A stretch of DNA of 64,000 bases from Callaeas wilsoni (Eukaryota; Chordata; Aves; Passeriformes; Callaeidae), in the NCBI GenBank assembly GCA_013398955.1, contig VWPU01001241.1:62001-126000 (forward strand), in the 5' to 3' direction. Position 1 is the stretch's first letter, and every line of letters starts with the position of its first letter. The notes below the pieces were generated by a model. That model did not search any database. It was not told the origin of the DNA and saw only the letters and a program-made list of their open reading frames with translations. The translations under genes were made by a program, and so were the position numbers. Below are positions 38,000 through 50,679 of the stretch, in pieces.

Positions 38000-38542
38000 T
38001 GCGCCGGCACGCTGGCTGGGCTGAGATGGCAGCAGCTTGGTCCAGGCGTGTCCCACACAAAGGTAGAACACCCCGGGGCACCTCAGTGCCTCGCTTGCCA
38101 GCCTCCCAGCCCGTGCGGTGGAGGGCACGGAGCCTAGCGTGCCTGGGGCTTTTGGATAGCCCAGGCGCAACCAGAAATGAATGATCAGAGGTGGCCCTCG
38201 GCCGGTGTTCCAAGGGTTTATTGTAGAAGCACCCTCAAATGGACCAAATACCAAAGAGGGCAAGGCACGGAAATCAGGGCTTTATAAAGGGTACAGGGAA
38301 GGGGGCGGGGTGACACCACAGGGACCCGTAGGAAGAGGAGAAAGGCGGGACAGGCCAGGACACCTTCCCTTAGGGGACACAAGAGGTGTCTGTCAACTGT
38401 AGACAGAACCACCCCTCAGGAATCCTAGGAATTCAAAGGCAGAAGCCATCTTCACAGAATGGGGTTGTACTCTTTGGTACCAGCCCACCAAACCTCTGTT
38501 TCTGGGCTCTGTGGCCCCCTGGTTGGTTCATTCACCACAACA
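38000..38542 (-). mobile_element. GC-rich ERV solo LTR, same strand as MMP16
   Basis: The 543-bp block is markedly GC- and CpG-richer than its surroundings. On the minus strand it begins TGTTGTGGTGAATGAACC and ends GCCGGCGCA, the TG...CA form of an LTR. It has a TATA-like ctttataaag (38280-38289) and an AATAAA (38217-38222) about 60 bp further on, so promoter, start and poly(A) signal are all in the MMP16 sense direction. The flanks are TA-rich and no clear target duplication was resolved. Retained CpGs suggest a younger insertion than the other LTRs here. Confidence 0.7.
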
Positions 38543-39351
38543 CATATATGTATATTTATATATAATAGGTGCTAAATCCAGCTAAATCCAATACATGGCA
38601 CATTAAATGGGTATCAATAACGATATCATCGCTGTACCTCTTCAGAACTGTTTCAATTCATTCAATATTTAGAGATGAAGGATGGGGTAAGTATTGAACT
38701 TCTTACACACATTTGAACATCTTTCAGCATTAGTATTATATAAAATAACCCCCCTTAATAATAAAGGAAGTGATGTTCTGCTAGAATCTGTCACAGTTCA
38801 CATGGCAGTTCTTCCTCTGTGTAAGGAACACAGCTTTCACAGTGCAACAAAACCTGTAAAATCAAGTCAACAAATATCTTCTTGAGAATGACTTATGTTT
38901 ACAGACTTAGTGATTTGTGGAGTATATTTGAATTATTTCATTTTGATAACAAGACCAATAAAATTATATTTTGCAGATTTGGTATTGAGTTGTATGTCAA
39001 ACTGTATTTCATACTTCATATTTCTGACTTGCAGTATAACAGTTAGAATACTCTTATCTATTCTTTGCTCAAATTCCTTAGCAAACCAATAATTTTTCCT
39101 GCTATACTATTAAAATCTTAACAATAATACAACTATGGCAGAACTGGAATGTTTGATTCATTCAGCATATCTCCATGAATTTGTTTTTAAATCTGTTTAC
39201 ATGTATACAGAGATGTTGTATTGCTTTTGCCTTTAATGTCTAAATATTCCATTCTGAAGCATAATTGTGAATATAACATGCCAAGTTCTCTCTTCTGCTG
39301 CTGCAATCTTGTAGACTTCTTATCTTCCTGATCCATTTTCAGCATACTTAC

Positions 39352-39417
39352 CTGTTCCTGCAATAACCATGAACAATGGAGTATTGCTCATCAAGGATCC
39401 TACGGGTTTCCACAAAA
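39352..39417 (-). other. Exon-like island in intron 6
   Basis: A 66-nt segment lies between an AG (aaaattttag) and a near-perfect donor ACAG|GTAAGT on the minus strand. Two of three frames are open throughout (one reads FVETRRILDEQYSIVHGYC). The frame imposed by exons 6 and 7, both phase 0 at this junction, meets TAG after five codons, so inclusion would act as a poison exon. The upstream pyrimidine tract is poor. No product is recognised. Confidence 0.2.
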
Positions 39418-41768
39418 CTAAAATTTTAAAAATTTACAATTTTAGCATTTTTATGGTCTTATTTAAACTGACAGAGGCTGGAAGATGATTTGTCAATAGA
39501 TGTAATTTCAGGGAATCAGCAAATATCTGGAAATGTCTGAGGGCAGAACTGAAAGTTTGGACCATTTATAAGATTGGGGAAGGTAGGTGTTGGCAGAGGC
39601 TGATAGAATAATTTGTTTATGTAAATTTAATTTTCCTGGCTGATTTTCCCATGAACATGCTGGACTCAGTGGTTTTAGACTGACAGAGCTCAAACTCTGG
39701 AATTAAAGAAATCCAGCATCTAGCTGTAAAGCATGCCAAGGACCTTTCTGAAGTATCAGATCTGCTTACGGAAAGAATGCAGCATTTCAGCATGCATATG
39801 TAAATGTAATTAATTTATCTTACATAAAGTTCTACTTACCAGCAATTTTATCATCTGCATTTTGATAAACATGTACTATTACTGCAAGTATGTTTTCACA
39901 ACAGTTTAGCTATTATTGAAGTTCCAAAGAGGCATAGTCCAAGATAAAGCATATTCACTCTGATAAAGCTTTTTCACACTTTAAGTAAATAGCTTGAAAC
40001 AGTTTCTTTAGCAAAACACTTCTCAATGTATTTGTTTATGTTGAATAAACACAGTTTTGTCTCTTTTGAGAAATGGTGTGTATTGAGAAACCTTTTGCCT
40101 TTCCCACTATATCGGTTAAATATACTTTTAAAATTTTGTTTTGCCAAAACACATTAACTACAGCAGTCAGGTTGAGCACATGACTTGTCACATGCATTCC
40201 CGTGCAAAGCCTGACAAATGCATACATTGAATGCATAGATTTTAGTGTCTTTCCTTGCTGGATAGCAAATGCCTCTTTGTAAGCATCTGTAGATAAGCAA
40301 TTGCTTCAAAAATATGGATGACTCCTGTGCAACTGAGACTTGGCATAATAATGGATCATTAAATATTGTGACTATAGACATACCAAGTAAATTAAACTGG
40401 GGCAATTATTCCAAGTTCAAAAAGCAAAACTGAAACAAACAAAAATCAACATTTAATTAAGATAGAAAAATATATCCAAAACCTAGAAAATGGGCATTGA
40501 GTGAGAGGAGATTGTAAAATGTTTCAGAAAGAGTATGATGGATAAAGAGTAACAGTCGAATGAAGAAGCAGTAGCAGTCACTCAAATTGAATGTTTTGAC
40601 ATTTTATTTAGAAGATGGGATATTTCTGAGAAAAAAAGACAATAAAGCTTTCTAGAGAAAAGAAACTAAACAAAGGTCATACATAAATCATTCTGCATTG
40701 TCAGTAAATGCTTTAGGTACCTTTTTCCTGTGCATTTAAAAGGACTAAAATATGGTTTGTTATGTATGATCATAGCATATATCTCCGTCATAAAAACCCT
40801 TCTTTATTAACAACTAAGAGACTCTCGAATGGATGAGACTATAAGAGTAAAAAAAGTGTGCCTCATAATGCATAATTTTCACACTTTGTTGGTAGATACA
40901 GTTTCCTCCCAGTCTTAGAATATACAATTTCACCTTTTTTAGTGATGATTGTGTTAAATTGTTATGTTTCATTCTATGAATGTTTAAATCTTTGCTCCTA
41001 TGAATAATTTATTTCCATTTCAGTGTTTATTATCAACTTAAATACCTTTCAGATTCCTTAAGGGACACAACTGATGTGTATGAGAATTAAAAACAATCTC
41101 CAGGTATTTTGGTTCATCCATAATACACAAACTAGAAGAGCTTTTAGTGCAAAATGAATGGAGCTTTCTCGTCTAAGGACCTCATTTTCTCTTATGTCTC
41201 TGGACCAACAACCATTGTCAACGTTAAAACATTAATTTGCTACAAAATGTCTAGAGCTCTGACCTTTATTTTATACCTAATGAACTCTACAATTCTGTAA
41301 TGACATATGACACGCTGACTCAAGGTCAAATGATACCCAGTAAAAACAGAAAGACTGCTCAATGTGACAGACATTCTGAAAAGCCTATAGCAAGCTAGAA
41401 AGAAGGAAAAAATCAGAAACCTTTGAACTGGTACCTTTTGTAACTACTTGGAGATGAAGGCAGTTAAAGATTTAAGGCAGGCAGACAGGTGCAAAACAAG
41501 GCCAAATTGCAACTGTAAATTATATTGACTATGATTCTAAAAATGTGTGTGAACCCCCAGTAAGTTTTGAAATACCCTTGCATTGTACAGCAAAAATCTT
41601 TGTGAATTTCTGACTAACTTGATGTTTAAGTGTGCATATATAGTGCTGTTACAGGTATTCCCTTAACAGGATGAAGTGGTATGCAAAATTTAATAGCTAT
41701 AACTGATAGGGAGAGAAGTTTTACTTTTTCTAGATTCCACAGGATTGCTGTTTGGCCTATTTAATTTG

Positions 41769-41783
41769 AAAAAAAAAAAAAAG
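41769..41783. repeat. Poly-A tract
   Basis: A run of about 14 A's in intron 6. Confidence 0.9.
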
Positions 41784-42034
41784 CCAAATAAGCATAATAC
41801 TTCTGCCTTAAATAAATGTCAATCACATCAAATACTAAATTTCAATCAATACTACAGCTTAATATTATTGACAGAATACATCAAGGTATCACATTGGGTC
41901 TTGTGTTTTCCCACAAGCATGCTCTGATCATGTGCAAAAGCAAGCCTGTGTTAATGGAAGATTAAACATACCCAGAAGCTAAGCAAAACAGCAGCAACAG
42001 ACTGACACATTCAGACAAATGAGTATACCTCTAA

Positions 42035-42180
42035 TTTTTTTTTTTTCAATTCTCCGATTAAAAAAAAAAAAATAGAGGTTTACTCTTTTGTTTTTTTTTT
42101 TTTTTCTATACTTAGATAAAAAAAAAAAAAGAAGAAAAGGAAAAAAAAAATAAAAAAAAAAGAAAAAAAATTTAAAAAAT
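42035..42180. repeat. Cluster of alternating poly-T and poly-A tracts
   Basis: T12 (42035-42046), A13 (42060-42072), T15 (42091-42105), A13 (42118-42130) and then further A8-A10 runs. The alternating homopolymers can pair with one another into hairpins. Copy number here is error-prone in sequencing. Confidence 0.9.
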
Positions 42181-44010
42181 AAGAAAAACAAAATGCCTGT
42201 GGCAAATAATATACTAAGATATTTATTAACTTTAAATTCTTCTCTTAGAGAGAAAGAAGAAAAGAAAAGTTTCGGTTATATGTAGAGAAATTTACCAAAG
42301 GACAAAGCCTGCAAAAACTACATTTCAAGATTGTAATCAAGGAGACAATAAAATTCCTCTACTGTACACCTTTATGGGTGTACAGTATTAAGAAACTGAA
42401 TTTGGGAAATGCAAGGTATAGTTATTGTATCTAAACCAAAATAAATTGGGAATATCCTTTTAAAAATATTGATCTAATCTCAAAAGGAACTTTTCCCCAT
42501 CTACTTCATCAGGTCGTGGATTTCATCAGGGAATGTGTGTTGGTAATAACAGGCCTGTGGCATGTGGAATTAAAGCCTTTGTACCTACTCATTTGGGGAG
42601 TTCTACTATTTCTTTAGTAATATCCATTTTCAACATTCTGAATTTGGAATTTATAGCATTTAAGCCAAAGGACATTACTGCACAGAATAGGAAAAAAACC
42701 CTAAAAACTTTTGAGCAACTTTCTGGGAAATAATTTTCATGGAGCAGAAAATAGAAGATATAGTCCAGAGGATTTATGTGCAGAAAAATTATTAGCACAA
42801 TTCAGCTATAAGAAGGATTCTGAAATAATTTTTCTTTTCTGTTTTGTTTTTTTTTCCCCCAATATAGAATTTGCAATGAAACTTATAGACTACCCCTACT
42901 TCAGATCCTACTTAATTCCACATTAGAAAACAACTGTCTCTATTGAGACCAGAATCAGACATTAAATAGTTGCTACCAATCTAGCTCATTTTAGGAAACA
43001 ATTAACTAAATGGACTATTCTATGCACTCACAAAATACTTTAGCTCAGCTCATTATTAAGCTGGTTAACATTAAGAAAAAGCAAAGCTCCTTTAAAACTA
43101 CAAAGGACTGTTATCCGTTCATTAACAGATGGAGGTACAATGCATCACTTATTTTAACTTATAGAAACAATTCATCTTTCCTAATGTGTTTGGGACAACA
43201 GCATGGTTACCCAGTTAGAACAGGGCATCAATGTGGTCTGAGAGCCACTGGGAGAAATCAGAGCATTTAACATCACTCAGAAAAATCTCAGCACTTCCTA
43301 TCTTGAGATCCTGAACCTCCTGATGATACCCTCATTGGAAATGAGACCGAATCGTTGGATTCAAAACAAAGATATGCAAGGACAACACCAAACACTTGTT
43401 CTGTTTCTTCCTTACTTTCTCAACTGAGGAATTTACTTCCTTGATGCCAATTATTAAGTGCTGTTACTGTTTACTGTTGGTACCTAATCAGACATTGGAG
43501 AACTCCTGTAGACAAATTGAAACCATTGTTTGTTATGAAGTTACTCTTTTCCCTAACAACGTGTTAGGGCTAACTCACACCACGAAAAAAACAATTAACA
43601 ACTGTGCCTTGGCATAGGAGCAAGTGAAAAACTGGCAAACATATCTCATTGTTGAATATGGGAAGTGCTAAACTGAGACTGCTTCAAAGCATCTGTCTTC
43701 AGCTAAGCTGAGGTTCACTGGTGTAAATACATTTTGAAGTGGAAATATTATGTAGAGATTTTATGTTTGCTAAGGAGTATGATAAGCATTTTTTTCTAGT
43801 GTCTGTTCTTGTCTCCTCTTCTATATTCCTGACACAGTAAAGTGACGTCAAGTAATTTATTCCGGGTTCAAAATGGCCTTATGTTAAAACCTGTCTTCTT
43901 GGCATCTTATTCTGAGTCCTAACTGTTGGCCTGAATAGTCTCTTTCACTCATTTGAGATATGTGCAAAACTGCTTTTCATTGCTCATGCTGAAATCTATA
44001 GCTATGCTCT

Positions 44011-44028
44011 AAAAAAAAAAAAAAAAAG
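44011..44028. repeat. Poly-A tract
   Basis: A run of about 17 A's in intron 6. Shorter A-runs occur at 15586-15601 and 45428-45441. Confidence 0.85.
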
Positions 44029-45012
44029 CTAAAGCAACTCAGAAATTAGACTTCAAAGATCAGGGAAAATATGAAAATAATCCATTTATTTTTCAGAAAG
44101 AATTTGAAGGGTTATGGCATTTCATATGCACTCCAACTATCTTCACAAGAGAAACCTCTTGTTTTCCTCTCTCATTTGTAAACTGCTGTACAGATCTCCT
44201 TCATGGACCACATATACAACAAAACTGCAATGTGCAGTCTTGCTTATCTGAAATCTGCTTTATGCATCGCCAGGACAACAGGATCTAGTAGGAGGAACTG
44301 TGATTGAAGCTGGAGCAAGAATATCTCCTTTACCCTCAACATCAAATTCTAAAGTATGGTCCATTAGCCAAAATGTTGGCAGTCCCTCTGAAACTTATCC
44401 TGAATTTTTGTAGTGATTTCAATAAGCTGCAGTCAAGTATTTCCATTTCTAGTGCTGCACAGTGATAGATCCAGCATGCAGAATTTCTCCTCCTTTATTT
44501 TGTCTTTTAATTTCTTCCTTTCTCTCTAATCTTCTTTGTTTTACTCTTTCTCTACTGCGTACTTTGGTCATTTGTTCAGGGTGTCAGTGCCCAAGCACTG
44601 GCAGAGGGAGCAGCAGGGCTGACCTGTGCTGGAATACTGCAAGGAATGGCTGAGCCCCTCAGCCAGCCTCCTGCCTTTGTTGTAATGCATTTAAGAAAGC
44701 GCAGAAGCATTGCTCCCCACTCAGAGGTTTTTTTCATGTTCAAAACCCTTTCATGATCAGTAGCAGATTTGAGAACTTTTTCATTTTATTTCCAATATAA
44801 AAATACTGAATGTTTGACAACAAGCTACACAAGAATTCTGCAGTTCTTCAACACACTTCGAAGAGCACCCAATCATTTTTAAACTAGATTCTGCAAATCA
44901 CTCTTTGTGGTATATTATTTGAAAGACAACATTAATTGTTCAGCTATTTCAAGTGGTGTTATTTTGTCTAGTGCCATAAACATAAAATTAAGATAAAACT
45001 ATTCATATTTTT

Positions 45013-45130
45013 AGAACTGTAGAATCACCGGAACACTAAGTTTGGGAAAGATCTCTAAGATCTAAGATCATCTAAGTCCAACCTTTGACTGAATATCACC
45101 ATGCTCACCAAATCATGCCATGAATGTATC
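45013..45130 (-). mobile_element. Diverged CR1 3' end fragment
   Basis: The phrase 'gtagaatcaccggaacac' followed by 'gatcatctaagtccaacct' and 'caccatgctcaccaaatc' matches the antisense CR1 3' end with several substitutions and a small internal duplication (ctaagat). Confidence 0.6.
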
Positions 45131-48100
45131 TGTGAAGCTTATTTTGGTTGTCGTAAGTTGAATTTTTCCTAATTATCATACGTCTTAAAAAGCAAATATG
45201 GAGAAAGTACACAACATTGTGAACTTACCTTACCTCTTCCTAAACAACATATAACAAAATATTCAGCCAAGTACCACATGAAATTTGGCCATTTGCTGTG
45301 CAGAAATTATTTTGGACATCTACTCGGTTGACTATTAGTGTATCCAAACACTTTGTGCAATTCCTTGAATATTGAATTTATAAGACATATAAAGAAAAGC
45401 GTCTCTTACAAATAGACTCTAGGCTTAAAAAAAAAAAAAAGCTCAAAGGCCAATATTTGTAATTTTTTTGATAAACAGTCTGGGTATGATCCAAAGTGAA
45501 GTGACTGAGAAAGTACCTCTTTCAATGAAGGTAGTAAATGTAGCCTACTTGCAGAGGCATCCACAGCCATGGCTGTAGTTCCTGTTTGGAAAACATCTTG
45601 ATTGAAATCCTGGCCCTGTCCTGTCACTGTTCAGCTGAGTGCAGAAAATAACTGCAGTAACTATCTAACTTACTTTCATCCATGTTGCAAAGGTCACACG
45701 GTTGCTGTTGCCCTGTCCAATTTGTAGTGCAGATGAAAACTGTTTATTAAAAATAAATGTTCTCTACATTTCAAATTAACAAATTTATATTACTGCATAT
45801 AGAAAAAAATTAATTCTAAAATAAGCAACTCTTAAAACTGCTATTAGTATTTGGTATTCTATGGAAGTAATTAATTTAAGAATGCTTTGATGTACATTGG
45901 TTTAATAATTAATTTTTAAATATTGTATCCTCATTTTGTTACAGCTCTGCTTTCTTTAGTAAATTATTCTTCGATTATAGCCCTTATTTTAATTCTTTCA
46001 GTCTTATTCACATATTTTGTTTTATAATTTCTTCACTATCAAACTTTATGTGAACTTTTTATCAATTTTTTGATGCATATCCATCTGTCATCTCTATTTT
46101 TCCTGTGCGGACAGTACCAATGGCATTTTCGTATTTCTTCTCTTTGTATACATTAACCTTTCAAAAATATCCTGAAGTAATCAAAAGCTGTAAGTATTTA
46201 TAAAACACTTTCAGCTCAAGGAAAATCTGTTCTGCAGAATCCATACAAACCATGCTATGGAGTTTTTGGCTAACACCAGTGTCTGGGTAACACTGGATCT
46301 CACACTGTACATGAAACTCAGAAAATTTAGAGACCTCGAACAACAGCATGGGTTGATCTGGGCCTTCTGTGGATGGTTACCATGTACTATATCACCACCA
46401 TGTATTTTCAAAGAGCACTTGGCTCCTCCTGGAAAATCTTCCACATGAGAACTTGTCCCCTGTATCTCTTCAGGTCACAAGTATGACAGTAATAGACCTT
46501 GCACTATGATGCAGCTTGCCTTTTCTGATCTGTCTCACAATATATCTATACATAAAAATAGTGACAAGTCAAGTAATCAATGTTTTATCTTTACCAACTG
46601 AATATACTTTTTTTCTTCTTTTAAATAATAAAAAAAATAAATAAATAAAACCAATCTCCATTTGAATGGGTTTCTGTATTTCTAACCCAATTGAGCATTT
46701 AAATTCATTCTGATCTTGTCCAAATAACTAAACTGACTGAGACACTTATAAAATGTTCCCATTGCCACATGGTTATGATCCAATATGAAGAAACAAATAG
46801 ACATAAAAGAAGCAAAATAAAGACCTGTAAAGACATCAAGTCTAGGCTTGCAGCCAGGAATCTCTGGAATGTTCAAATTCCCCCTAATTCTCTGCAGGTA
46901 TCAGCACATGCCCATGAAGTACTGCACAAAACCTTTCATCCACACAATGAACATTAGGCCTTTACAGAGCAGTTAAATGTTTATTTTCTCAGTACTGATT
47001 GCATTTTGAGACTACAAAACCACCTCCAAATTTTCTTGAACCCAGTTCTGTTGCCCCTCCTCATAGGGAGTTAACATAAAAGCAATGAGTTCTATTAATT
47101 CATGGAGCAGTGGTGTGTTCTGCACCATGGAAAGATAAGGAAATTGGGCATTTTTTATTACTAAAAAAATTACCAATTTTCTTGGCGAGAACTGAAAAAC
47201 TTTCTCCTGGTACTGAGAAAAAAAGTGTTCTGTTGAAGTAGTCTATATTTAAACTGTAAATATTCTAACAAAGATAAGTCAAATGTAAAAAAAAACACAA
47301 TTTCATTAATACATGCATCTGTCTATGTAATATGATACAAACAAGGGATCCTTGATACATCATCTTTAAAATCAGGTGGGTATACAGAAGGGACTAAGCA
47401 ATGAAAAGGGGTGAAAAAGGTTTAATATGTAGTTGCGCTATGATATGAGGTGAAGATATGTGCTTTGTAGTAGGTATCCTTTTCTCTTTATAAATAATAG
47501 TGGAAAACACCAAGTTGGAATGTAGATTGGCTCTCTCAGAGGCCTGCATTTACACAGGTTATGTCAACACATGATCATGGTTCTTCAAAATATCATGGGA
47601 CATATGATGAACATAATGTTCAAATGAGTTAAATCTCCTTTTGCATTGACCAACACCTACTTCTTGATATTTTTCTTCCAATAACACATTCTGCTTTTGA
47701 TGCACTCTTTGGGAAACTAGATAACCCTTTATTTTCTATGACACTTTGCTAGCTTAAATCTGACAAACACATGAGCTTCTAATCTATTTGAAAGCTCAGT
47801 AACACTAATTGTACAACTCTCTCCATCATCCAAATAATCTTTGATATTATACGTCATATTCCTCACTTTTCTTCTATCCTTTTGCAACTTCTTTTATCAT
47901 TTTATTTAAAAAAAAGATCAATAACTGTGGACTACCTTTTTCCTTTAAATGAAATTGTCAAAAAGATTTGAAAACGTGAAATTTTCTAGGAATAGACAGA
48001 ATATGAGCATAACAGCATTTTCAAGCTTCTTTTCCCAGCTGCACAGTATTTCCTACCACAAAACTATATTGCTTTACCAACAATACCACAGAAACAGAAA

Positions 48101-49267
48101 TCTCCTTCCTGGAGAAGACCAAGCGTACCACCTAGGATCCTACAGAAAAATTAAGGATTTTTTTTTTTTCCAGAGTTGTTCATAGTTTATTTTTGCTATC
48201 CATCTTGGCCCATGAAAAGACAATAAAGAATAATGAGGTTTGTGTGCATATATTTTTTCTGTAAATTCACACATAAACCTGTAAAAATGGTTCAGGACAG
48301 ACTTATCTTTTTCCAGGGAAAACAGACCAAAAGCTGCAATGAAATCAGAATAATTTTGGTTTTTTTTCTATTTGTCTACCCTTATCACTTTAGCACTTGC
48401 AATATGATGCTTCACTGTCTGCCTGAGTGGTGAGCAGAGTATTTAAAAAACTACTACAAACATGTCTGAGTCATCAGGCTCTCTGTAATGACTCAAGCAG
48501 TCTCTGAAAAACAAAAAGGTCAGAGTAGAGCAAACTCAATTTTTACCCCCAAAATATATGGGGTATTTAATGAACAGAAAATGGAGGCTATAGGCCTTGA
48601 CAAACAAAAGTTACAGATAATCCAAGAGAGGGTATGACCTTTTTCACTAAAATTTCTAGATGCAGGCAGCAAAAACACTGAGAGAAGTCAAATGGAGAAA
48701 TTATGAATAAGCCAAAACCATAAATACTTATTTTTAGTTTCATTAATCCTAGTACATAATCCTGGCAAAGCATGAAGATTAGAAACCTCCAAATAGAGTA
48801 GAGAAGGACTCACCTGGTAAAAAAATAATGAGCACCTACATGAATAAGTTTGTGGCTTGTGAACTATGGCATGTCTATGAGATCACTTTGCATAATTTTC
48901 AGCCACAGAAAGCTTCTAAGTCTATTTTCAATGTGGAAATAAAATAGAAATCATTATCATTTACTTTTGTTGGCCAAAAGCTTTTGAAGATGAGGCAGCA
49001 ACAACGTTCACCAGGATTATCCAAAATCGACCATCAAAAGTCTGTCATTGATATTGTAGGAACACAGAAATTAGTACTCCAAACATTTTTTTTTAAATGT
49101 AATAAAAGATTTCATTTCCTTTAAGCAGTGACCTTTTTACTAGAAAGAATTGTGGTATGTGGTTATTTATATGACTTAGCACTATTATCACCTGTATTTT
49201 CATATTTCTGTCACATCTGTAAATTCCTATGCAGATATGTTTCTTTCCATATGCAAATGAATGTCCC

Positions 49268-49348
49268 AGCCCATGGCAGGGAAGTTGGAATAGAGGATCT
49301 TTGAAGGTCCCTTCCAACCCAAACCATTCTGATTCTATGATTCTATAA
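49268..49348 (+). mobile_element. CR1 3' end fragment
   Basis: The sequence gcccatggcagggaagttgg, then ggtcccttccaacccaaacc, ends in the terminal repeat 'attctgattctatgattctat', the sense CR1 3' terminus. Only about 80 bp remain, consistent with strong 5' truncation. Confidence 0.85.
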
Positions 49349-50054
49349 CTAATAATAGGGAAACATTTACAAGAAAGCAAGAGGAAAAAAATAAAACATT
49401 TAATGAATAAATGAAATGTGCAGCAAATGGAACAGTGACATCACAGTTGTAAAGAAAAAGGGATGTCAGTGATAGAGGTCACAGCATAAACTGATGGAAA
49501 CCATAATGTACGCATCATATACACTTAGAGAAATACAACATGTGAAATCAGCTGTGTCAGTAACTCTCACATTGACATTTATTATGTCTCTGAAGACCTA
49601 AAATAATCATCCCTCCCTTGAATCTTCATAATTCATGAAATTAGATTTCATAGTTTCGCACACATATGCAATTCAATGTGATCCTACGTGCAGATGCATT
49701 ATGTGTTCATCCTACCACTTATCCTGTCTCTCTGCCTTCTCCACACCGCACATTGCATGAAATCTCTGAGGAGACCAGAAGAATTTGGAGTGCACTGATG
49801 AATCACGTCAGAACCACAGGTGGAAGCAAGAAAGAGGGAGTAATTAAAACATTTTCTCCTGATTGCAGTAGTTTAGGACAGTTCATACATAAACAAGATA
49901 CTGAAGCTGCTCTAACCAGGATATCTCAAGAGGATATCTCACTCTTTAATACACTCTTTCTAGGGGAAACGGAAGAGGACCTACACTACTCATTTCAGGG
50001 TCATACTACCTTTGCCTACATATGCATACCTATAGCAAGTAGACACTCAAGGTG

Positions 50055-50560
50055 CAGCCATCCCTGTGCAGAGCAGAGTGGGACAATCCCCTCCCTTGCC
50101 CAGCTGGTGATGCTGTGCCTGGTGCACTCCAGGACACAGTTGGACCTCCTGGCTGCCAGGGCACTGCTGACCCACATTCAGCTTTCCATCAACCAGGACT
50201 CCCAGGTCTCCTTCCACAGCCCTGTTCTCCAGCATCTAGTTCCCAAATCTGCATGTACATCCAGTGTTGCCCTGTCCCAGGTGCAGAATACAGCACTTTC
50301 CCTTGTTGAACTTCATACGGTTGGTGATTGCCCAGCCCTTTAATTTGTTGAGGTCTCTTCAGGGCTTCTCTGCCCTAAATGGACTAATCAGCTCCTCCCA
50401 ATTTAGTGTCACTGGCAAACTTACTTAGCATCCCTTCAAGTTCTGTGTCCAAGTTGTTTGTGAAAGTGTAGAAGAGAACTGGCCCTAAGATGGAGTCATG
50501 TGAACCCCACTGGTGACCGGCCACCAGCCTGATAGTAAACCCCATTTACTATAGTCTCTT
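50055..50560 (-). mobile_element. CR1 LINE fragment, end of reverse-transcriptase ORF2
   Basis: On the minus strand one frame reads MLENRAVEGDLGVLVDGKLN and then VGQQC, closely resembling the DLGVLVD segment near the C-terminus of CR1 ORF2. The rest matches the antisense CR1 phrase order (gttgaacttcatacggttgg, ggtgattgcccagcccttta). Frameshifts break the reading frame. A 225-codon plus-strand open frame (49666-50343) runs half through this antisense repeat. Confidence 0.85.
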
Positions 50561-50645
50561 TTTACTGTCCCCTACATTTCTGGGCAGCTTCAACCCCAAG
50601 AGCTCTCACTAGCACTCAGTTCGTCAAGTTCTGGCATACCATCCT

Positions 50646-50679
50646 ACTGCTTATCACTGGCAACTGCTTATCACTGGTT
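50646..50679. repeat. 17-bp tandem duplication
   Basis: Two copies of actgcttatcactgg plus two bases, in direct tandem with period 17. Confidence 0.9.

Noticed and set aside
37938..38412. Cluster of open frames on both strands
   Set aside because: They coincide with the GC-rich LTR at 38000-38542 and show no coding signature.
41979..42191. Phe/Lys-rich minus-strand frame
   Set aside because: Produced by poly-A/poly-T tracts.
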